Below, piece after piece: positions 46,757 to 58,200 of a stretch of 64,000 nt of DNA (position 1 is its first letter; the number at the start of each line of letters is the position of its first letter). A model generated the notes under the pieces. It saw only the letters and a list, made by a program, of their open reading frames with translations. It searched no databases and had not been told where the DNA came from. The position numbers and the translations under genes were made by a program. Origin of the DNA: Maea johnstoni (lineage: Eukaryota; Annelida; Polychaeta; Spionida; Magelonidae); NCBI GenBank assembly GCA_963942565.1, contig OZ012698.1:36627458-36691457 (forward strand). The letters are read 5' to 3'.

Positions 46757-47015
46757 TTCTGTATTGGTTACGATGCCTTGTTCCCAAGCGTGAGTTCGCA
46801 GGTTCGAGTCTCCGCTGGATCCCCAAGTGGGTTGGCCTGGTCGCTATTTAAATGTGCGGCGTTGTGGAGGACTGCCTATGGTCATTCTGCAACAGATAGA
46901 CCCCTTGGAACTATTCGTGAAGAGTAGGGAATTTCTTCCCGGTTCCGGGTTTCTATCTCGTCGCGATATGATCTAAGCTGTTGAAAGCGACGTAAAACCC
47001 AATTCCTTCCTTCTT
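46757..47015 (+). mobile_element. tRNA-headed SINE, family 1, copy 2
   Basis: Boxes 'ggttacgatgcc' and GGTTCGAGTCTCC (46801), the body as at 44398, and the tail 'gtcgcgatatgatctaagctgtt' ... 'gcgacgtaaaaccc'. The first copy lacks this tail or has lost it. Confidence 0.82.
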
Positions 47016-47018
47016 TGT

Positions 47019-48910
<1,892 letters not shown>

Positions 48911-49598
48911 TCTATAAAATGGTCCGCATCCGTCGTGCTGGTGCTCTGACCTTACTCGGAGTAGTGAAAGTATAACATCATTTCGTCGTTAATGAAATAA
49001 TTAGCAATCCTACTTGGTTAGTGACCTATAAAATGATCACCCAATGCCTCCATTCGTATGAACTAGTCTGCTCATATCACAGACCTTGACATCCTCAATC
49101 TGCCAAACAAACACACTCTGCTTGGCCCAACTCATTCATTCGTATCTACTTTGCATGCACATTTTTACTGACATTTCTTTTTCAAATCATTAGAGATTTT
49201 CTTCAAAAACTTTTTTTTTATCAATTATTTCTTTTTCAGGGAAAAGTGGAAAATCAATTATCAAGTTTTTGATGATAGTATTTTTTTGTATTGTACTTCC
49301 TTTTAGATACTACGTTGATATTACTTTGCTGTGATTCATGTTTGATTTGTCATTCAAGAATTCTCGGTATACATGTATATGGTAATTTTCAACAAATATG
49401 TACTTTGTTTTTATTCTGTCTTAACATGTAATGAAGCTTAGCAGGGGCATTCCACGACGAGTGATTTAATTTTTAACAAAATCAACAACAGTTAGTTTGA
49501 ATCCGACTACCTCAAACAGGGACTAAACCTGGAATTTGAAAGTGGGAACCTTATTTACCTGAGCCAAATGTTCTTTTTGGGTAGCTTGGCATGTGAAT
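48911..49598. other. no gene recognised
   Basis: A/T-rich unassigned sequence. Confidence 0.4.
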
Positions 49599-49800
49599 TG
49601 TATTGTATTGTATGTTTATTGGCTACGTACGAAGACGCAAAATCACACAGGTTACAAATAGTATAGGTTTTTTTACAAAACAAAACTCAAACGTACAGAA
49701 AAAACATAAGGGAGGAAAGTAAGGTAAGATAACAAAAAAATAGGATACTTGTAAGTTAACATAACAACTAAAACTAAGTTAGATAACCAATTAGTGCTAA
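49599..49800 (-). mobile_element. LINE 3'-end relic, minus strand
   Basis: On the minus strand it ends ...GTAGCCAATAAACATACAATACAATACA, matching in form the 3' terminus of the LINE at 51.8 kb (TAGTCAATAAACATACAAATAC). Only a UTR-like stretch is left. The 5' limit is uncertain. Confidence 0.55.
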
Positions 49801-50775
49801 TCTTAAGTTAGCACTAATCTGGTTGTTTTGGTGTCTGGTACTCATATATGCATTGTACTTCATGGGTTAGTTTACATGCTTTAGGAGCACTTAAATACCT
49901 AGTGTATTAGAGAGGACTACAAGTCTACTCACGTGCCATTACTTTATACCTCTCTGATTATGGCGGACTCGTACATTCTGCTTATGTGGATCCCGGATAT
50001 AATCCACAGATTTAACATCGTCTCCATGGAGACGTTACCCGGATGGTGTCCCATCAATGTCTTATATATACATCCTGCATCTTCCACCATTCATGTGAAT
50101 GCATTGTTGTTGACTGACTCCAGACGCCCTTGGTGTCTAGAAACTCTAAAATGCATATTCAGACATTTCCTGGCACTTGAATTGAGAATTTATCCTTGAC
50201 AGATATTCTTTTCATTTTCCAGAGATAGATTTTTTTCCATATTTTCAGAGATAGTTTTTTTTTCCAAAATGTACATGCCCCCCCCCCCCCCCGGATGTGA
50301 CATAGATAATGGCTGCTGAGTTGATGCTTTAAATAAGGCCTCAGCCCCTCCCAAAATCAAAAGATATGCTTCATTTGAAATGAATCATTTTTTCAGGTCA
50401 TTCATTAATCATTTAAACATAAAAGAACCTAAAACTGCTTATAAGCAGCAAACAACTAGGCCCTTTATTTACATGGCTGTGGATATGGGTTGCATGCAGC
50501 AGTTGAACTCCCACGAAATACCCATTAATCAAAATCATAATACAACATAAAAAGATATTACTTCATATATAACCAAGTGTACTCAAGTTAATATCTAAAC
50601 GAATACTGAAAAAAACAGTTTGAAAAACTGGCAGAAAATATTTTAAAATAATGGAAATCACCAACACTTCGAACCATGGACAGTTAACACTTAAGACCAC
50701 TATGCTACTTACACGACTATCAGGGAAGTTGCTTTACATGAAGTATGTTTTATGCTACTTATACCTGTATAATTT

Positions 50776-50808
<33 letters not shown>

Positions 50809-50924
50809 TATTTCAAACTCAGTATAACAGCAGGCTCAAGACTAAGATATGCTAAGGCTTAATGTGAGGAAGATTAGTCAGGCCGGAGGATGTAGGGGAA
50901 GTAGAGAATAAGAGATACAGCATG
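49801..50924. other. no gene recognised
   Basis: Contains a C14 run at 50279-50292, an (ATC)n run near 50778-50806, and an 88-aa frame at 49933-50199 without family features or good splice context. Confidence 0.4.
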
Positions 50925-51160
50925 GAACATAACCACTTGCCCCGTTGCAAGTTGCAAGGGAATTCAGCAAAAAAACGTCAATGGGGCAAGCTGAACAAGA
51001 CGCTGACTTGCCCCGCTCGGCAAGTAATGTTTTGGGTAATGTCCAACCTCACCTTTGTTTAATAGAGTGGCGAGGGTAAATGCTGGCGGGGCAAGTCAAC
51101 TTGAGGGGCAGCTTGCCCCGCTAAGAAAATATTGTTTTGCAACCTATGATGCACCCTGAG
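50925..51160 (+). repeat. dispersed repeat family B, copy 2
   Basis: Inverse match to 31335-31595; contains repeated CTTGCCCCG and GGGGCAAG blocks that can pair. Confidence 0.75.
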
Positions 51161-51414
51161 ATAGTAGTAGTACTAGTAACTGAAGACCTGGTCTGCTAAA
51201 AGTTGAACCTAGTGCACACCAGCTCAAACAGGGATATACTATAACAGCTCATGCTAAGTTTAGTTTAGATCTTCACTCAATACAAAAAACCTTCACAAAA
51301 ACGTTTTTGTAAAGTTACTTTTACTTCAAACCTAGCTATCGCAAAACTTCATCCCCCCACTAATCGGCATACAAAGTCACAGCATCAGGCTTGCAGCCGT
51401 TTCAGAGGAGATAC

Positions 51415-51807
51415 CATGACAGGAAATGGTCACATAGGACTTTTTAAAGTCACTAGTTACAACTTTCAACCCTCAAGAGCACGCTAAAGCTCCTATATTA
51501 AGCTGCACGCCGGAGTATCATATACTTCCTAACCTAAATATACCACTTTTTTGTAGTCATTTCCATTAGAACCACTTTTATACTCAATTTTCTGCTGCAA
51601 GTGGAAATCTGTATGGTTGTCTAATCTTGCGTCAACACTCCCGCCTACACTGCTACTAGCCGGCCGCATTTGACCCATATAGATAAGGACCTGTACGCCA
51701 GTACCTGCCAGGTGGGTGGCGTTCTCTGGGGAGAGCGAATGAGAGGATGCATAGCCTGTTACAGTCCTGGGGACTCCACAAGTGTAGTCTCCAGGACGGT
51801 AGGCAGT
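51415..51807 (+). mobile_element. MITE family A, copy 3, cut by the LINE
   Basis: Starts CATGACAGGAAATGGTCACA. It matches the other two copies up to GACGGTAGGCAGT, where the LINE 3' tail begins instead of the expected 'gtgcgcatttcctgtaatg'. The missing end should lie beyond the LINE, outside the window. Confidence 0.88.
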
Positions 51808-52239
51808 ATTTGTATTTGTATGTTTATTGACTATTCCTCAACGGAACAAAATCATATCAGTACAAACTTATATATGAAAATAACATAAAACATACAAATA
51901 ATACAAAAGTTAACAAAACATGTAACAAAACTAGGTTTACTAAAGAACATAAGAAGAAAGAAATTAAATTCTAAACTACTGAACATAATAGCAAAAATTA
52001 TGGTCCTGAGGGGACTAACATAATGTGAAAAGAAAGACATACAAACAGAAAATTATTTCTATCTTACAGCAGTGTAAACATGCTAGTACTGTTTTTAAAG
52101 GACTAGGACTAGTATGGTACGAGTTTTTAAATAAGACCACACTTACTTAAAATTACGTTAACAGGCTGCTTTTGCCTAAAAGGCTGTAGCGAAAAGCATT
52201 GAGGTGAGAAGTAACACTTGTTGCTGTGACAGGGGGGTG
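51808..52239 (-). other. 3' UTR and terminus of the LINE
   Basis: Follows the EN-RT stop and ends with AATAAA and an ATACAAATAC tail. Similar termini occur at 15.8, 24.4 and 49.6 kb. Confidence 0.8.
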
Positions 52240-55200
52240 CTACTGCCTAGATCTGATAACTTGCCTATACATATCAGCAATGTATTTGCTGGAGATAACC
52301 CAAACGTTTATCATGAATTCGAGCGGCATATCTATTGGATGATACCCCATCAGGGTCTTAAATACATTTTGTGGTTCAGACAGTAGACGTGTTGATTTGT
52401 CCACATCGATGGCTTTAATGACGTCGAGCATTTCCTCTCTGATACCCTCGTTACAGGGACACTGCATGACGACATGGTTCACATCTTCTCTTATACCTAG
52501 GACACACCTTACACAAACTTTGTGACTAAACGATTTCCGCTTAAGCCTATAGTCATGGTCTTTCAGCAGACTGGCTTTGCATACTAGTTTACTCATTATC
52601 TCACAGTTATTGGTCAGGTGCGGTAGCATATCTGAAATAATCCACCATATTAGGTAGAAAGGTCGATCTATAACATGAAACATAAGAGCATCACACCTGT
52701 TCAATTCATACCCTTCGTCTTCTAGTTGCCAGGCAATCTCCCATATTCTCTTCTTCCAGTCTAATTTACTCATGTGGAACCCTCTGTCTATCATTTCGAG
52801 GCATAGGTCAAGGACTCCGAAATCTCTACACACGTTGAGTATTTCAAAAATTGGACTGTTGGATTCATTTCTGGACCCTTTAACGGGATCATTACGGTAG
52901 TCATTTGCTTTGACTGTGAGTATACGCTTGCATATAGCATCATCAGGTAGAGTTATGATGGTCCTGAGAAACAGTAATTTCTTTACTTTAATGAGGTTAA
53001 TGATATCTACCCAGCCTAGGGGATAGGTGGTGCTATAGTTCGGGGATCTTGGAGGAAATCTTTGGCACCGTCTACATATATATCTTTGAAATTTACGGAA
53101 AAGTTCTTCCTCATCAGGTTGCAAAACCCAGACTTCACAACCATAGGTTACGATCGGGGAGATGATTGACCAGAAGAGGATATTGCATACCGCCATATTG
53201 ACTCCTTTGTTCTTAATCCCCACACTAGCTACAGCGTGAAAAGCTCTTCTACCTCGACTTATGCGGTCTTCTGATCTAGGTAGAGAATTGCCGAAAAGAC
53301 AGTTTTTTATACCAACGTGGTCATATTCTTTTCTTTCTTTCACCTTGACCCCACCAAGTGAGAAATTTCTAAATTTGGAGTTTCTGGCCGCTTCATTCTT
53401 TTTCTCACCATAGACCATAACCGCGCTTTTGCTCGCGTTATAGAAAAACCTCCACTTGCAAGAGTAGCGATGGACCATTTTCATAGACTGGTCTAGATTA
53501 CACTTTGAGGTGCTGCATACGGACAGGTCGTCGGCGTAACCGACTGGGCTCGTAGGGACATCCGCTATGCAGTACGCAAGGCCAGAGGTTTCAATTTCCC
53601 TTAAAAGGGGGTCAATAAATGCCACATACTTCAGGAGGGATAGAACTCCCCCCTGATGTATGCCGCATTTCATGTTGTACCAGTCGGAGTATGTCCCCAT
53701 GAGCCTCACTTTACATTTAAAATTTTCGTATGACTTGTATAAAAGTCGCCAAAGTCTACCTTTTATGCCAAGATTTCTGAGTTGATAGAATAAGCCGTCG
53801 GTCCAGACACTATCAAAAGCTTTAGCCGCATCAAAGTATGCGACAAAAACCTTCTTCTTAGTGTCCAGACCGGCGGCTATTGACTCTTGTAGGATGAGAG
53901 CCGAATGTGTGCAAGAAGAGCCGGGTCTACAAGCGCCCTGAAGACGAGATATTACACCTTGGTCCTCCCACCAATCCTTAACGCGTTCCCAAACTAGCAC
54001 TTCAAACAGTTTATTCATGCAGGTGAGCAGCGTAATACCCCTGTAGTTGTCTACGTCTAAGGGGCAGAGATTTTTTCCTTTATAAAGGGGGATTTGCGTA
54101 CCCCTGCGAAAGTTCTCGGGTATGTATTCGAGTCTGATGATGCTATTGAGAATTCTTGATATGAGGATGGGAATCTCCTCACCTGCATGAATAAAGTGTT
54201 CAGTTGTGAGCCCATCGCAGCCTGCTGCTTTACCTCTTTTAAGCTTCTTTAAGCCTACATTGACTTCCTCTACAGTGATGCAATTAGCTAGGAATTCATC
54301 ATTATCCCTCTCTCGACACCACGCATTTACTGAGTTGGTGACATGCAAATAGTGACCTTCGTCAAAGTTAGCAGATTGTCTAGGTAATGATATTTGCTCA
54401 AAATGGTTTCGCCAAACTTGAACAACCTCTTTGATGTCATATACAACATCACCTTGTTTGTTACGAACAGCAAAGACCTCGTGCCCCTTAGGATTTCTGA
54501 CCTTCTTGACCTTCTTCCAGAAAGACACTCTGTCATTGTGAGCAGTGTTTACCAGATCATCGATCTCCCTTTTTTCATACCAGCCATTCTCCCTTAAGGG
54601 TCCACATAACGAGATTTGCGTGACCCTCGACCCCCTAGGGAAAAAAACTGCATGAATACTGGCTTACTTGGTATCAGCCAGTAGCTAGGATCAATGTGCA
54701 TCAGAGTCATGCATAACTAGTGTCCTAACTCTAGTAGAAATTTTTTTTCTGAGGCCGGAAGAGCAACAAGGCGAAACGGACTAACGTGTCCTCAGCAAAG
54801 GTTAAAATATGATTTTGTGTGAAAAGATTAAAAAACCGGATTGTTTTAGGAAAACCTCATCTATATTTATTGGAAATATTTTGAATTTTGATATTTCTGA
54901 CGCAAGAACAGAATATTTCATTTTGAAATATACTTTAGGTAGGTCTGTACACGTGTCTTCAATTTTTGTTTGTACATTTCGCATCAAGCTATTTTATGCG
55001 GGACATGTACCATATTAAATAGTATTCAATGATTTTTTGGTCTCTACATCTGCAGAAACATCTCAACTTTTCGATAAAATAACAAAAAGTCTGAGACCAA
55101 GTTTTAAGAAAGGCCCACAGACCTCGAAATGGGGTAAGGTTGGTGCGTATCGATAACAAGCGCAACTTACGATCGCATTATACCTCCCTATACATGTACT

Positions 55201-58200
55201 CGTGGAAGATCTTCTTTTTGCATCTAAAAGACCTTCAGGCATAGTACAAATAACGATTGTAACAAATCCAGAAAGAATTATTTCTAAGCCTGCAGGGAAG
55301 CATAAGTTCGAAAAACCGTCACGTACAAACGTTGTGTAAGTTTCTAGGCAATCCGACATTGCCATCTATCGACAAGCCTACAGACTAAAATAATGAGGTT
55401 ATGGCCTCGTTTTCATTTCTGACGTCAAGAAGGGATGTTAGGCTATGCTGCCAGACTCGTCAGAATCAGCGGTGAGTGTTTTTTTCATAAAATCTTTCGA
55501 TTTCTAATCATGGGATCTTCGAAAAATCGGTGTCATTTTAGGGGTAGGCTAGCATAGAAGCTCCGCTAACAGAAATTTTATGATGTCTGTGCGTAATTTG
55601 CCGTAAGTTTAGACAACTTTGAAATGTTTTGCTCGTAAATGAATCAAAACAACATGGCGGGGGGGTATTTACATCTCGATTTGAGTTGAGGACATTTTCG
55701 TTACGTGTTGTTTCATTTGTGCGTTACGTTTTTGAGGACATGGCTTATTTTGACACTTTTCTTTACTTTTTCAGCTGGATAATGTATTCTACACGGCTCA
55801 GACCCCTTCCCCTAAGCAATGCAGAGCGGCAACGGCGATATAGGGCGAGGAAAATTGCTGCAATGGGTGATACCTTCTTGAAAAGAGAAAGTGAAAGGGT
55901 CAAAGCTTATCAGAAGATGGTAGCAGACATGACCGACGAAGAGAAGGCAAATAGCAGGAGGTTTACCAATATCGGGGTCAGGAGACACCGTAAGAAGAAG
56001 CGGGAAGAGAAACTGGCTGCTGAGGCTGATGTGGAGGAAGATGAGGACTGGTCAACTGATGGATTTAACAGTGATGATGATGATGATGATGATGAGACGG
56101 ATGATGGTGGTGACAGCAGTGATGGTGGTGATGGAGCGCAGGAACTCAGAGGTATGTATTTCAATATTCATTCATTTATTTATTCGTGCACTTAGATGTT
56201 CTCGCTGTGAATACTAAGGTAAGTGTTTTATATTCCTGTTAACCTGCTGATTTACTTCTGAATGTATGTACTGTTCTGAACTGGTGCTAATCATTTACTA
56301 CATATACCTACCTGATATGTGTCTTGAATCTGCTTAGAAGTAGAAATGTTCTGAACTGATGCTAATATGTATTGATCTGTTAATTAATGATATTTGTCTT
56401 GAATCCCACTTGGAGTAATGTTCTGAACTGATGCTGATATTAATTGATCTGTTAATGACTACAATTGCAAATATTATAACCACATACCTACCTGATATTT
56501 GTCTAAGTTAAACTTTGAAACAGCTTTCGTGACACTCTTTCTTCCTTTTATTCATACATTTGTTTATTTGTCTACTTTCAGGTACACTGATTGTGAAATT
56601 CCCCAGAAGGAGGAGAAGACAAGCTGCAGCTGTAGCCACTTCAAAGTCTCCTCGAAAGAAGAGAAAGAAACATGTCGCCGAAGTCGGTACTGGTCCAAAG
56701 TCTACTACTCAAAAGAGGAAGAAGAAACGTGTCGCAAAGGCTGTTTCAAAATTGAACCGACAGGTTACAAAGCATGAGGAACAGATTAAGAATATCAAAG
56801 CTCAGAAACAGGAATTCCAAAGGAGATGCAAGAAGCTGGAGGAACTGATGGAGAAGAAAGGATCAAGTGACATTACAAGTGCTTGTAGTAGTACTGTCAC
56901 ATCTCCAAGCCAGGGGACTACAGTACATGATAGGTGGCCTCCAGTGTTTCATCCAGTTCCAGTGGTAGTGCTAGAACCACTCGAAGCTATGCAAGCTGAG
57001 CAAGGCATCACTGCTCAGACACCATGCAGCAAGACCAACCAGCTCATTCGAGACAGTGGCCTTACCCCAAGGAAAGTCCCAGCCGGCATCAAGAAGAAAC
57101 TGATCTATGCGAATGTGGTGGAGGATGAACTACAAATTGCAGCAAAGAAAAGTGACCAACACAAGGAGGTTGTGGTATCACTACTCAACGGCAAACAGCT
57201 CAAGAGATACAGAATGAAAAAGCATCTCAGCCAACAGTTGAATGTCTCAGAGAAGTTCCTTTACACAAGGAAGGACAAGTCTCCCAAGTGTCTCGAGAGA
57301 AGGCGGCTACTTGCCAGACAGAAAGAGCTCAAGAGACAGGTAAGGTCTTTCCTAGAGAGAGACGACAACTCTAGGATGAACCCTGGCAAGCAGGACTGCT
57401 TGACAGTTGATGGAGAGAAGGTCCAAACAAGGATCCTCAATGACTACCTATACATCTTATATGAGAAGTTCATTGCTGAAAATCCACAAGTGAAGAAGAG
57501 CAAGTCATCTTTCTACAAGCTGCGACCCAAGCACATCAGACATTCCAATTGCTTGAAGCCGAACAACTGCTTACAAGTGCTAGAAGAATGAACACTCCAC
57601 CTTGCTTCTCAGATCCCTGAAGAAGGTACTCACAGAACCCCTCACTCCATGTCCTGATGTCTTTGTGAAATCTTACCAGACGGAAGAGGCAGTTAAGGGG
57701 TTGGTGGATAAAGTCACAGCCACTGAGGTTACTGTCCAGCAGTGGCAGAAAGTTCTAGATGCGAGAGATGGCAAGCGCAAAGTCAAGATTGTCAGCACCG
57801 ACATGCCACTGTCAGAATTCAAGGACAAGTTTGTCCAAGACTTTGACAAATTCACACTTCATTTTCAAAGTTAATTCAAATGTTCTGTTGGATGTTTAAA
57901 TGTTAAGGTTTCATAACGTCTATGCATAATCATTGCATCTGTTCTTGAAGTATTAGGGATGCTGGTTTAAGGTGTAAACCATTTTTATATATTGTATAAT
58001 TCTCAAAATGATTCACAAATGACATTGTGAAGATGTTTTATCTCCAATAACATTCCATCTATGTGATTTATTCAATGTGACAGTTGTGTTGAATTTTAGT
58101 TTGCAAGTATTAACTTACTTCCTTTAATGATGTTCAAAGGTCCAATCATTTTGGAGAAGATCTGCGCAACTTACATAACTTACTAAAACACTCCATTTTG

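Noticed and set aside
49933-50199. 88-aa frame as a small gene
   Set aside because: No family features, unusual composition, no promoter or splice context.
55910-56164. Minus-strand Ser-rich frame
   Set aside because: Shadow of the Asp/Glu-rich exon A of the transposon gene.
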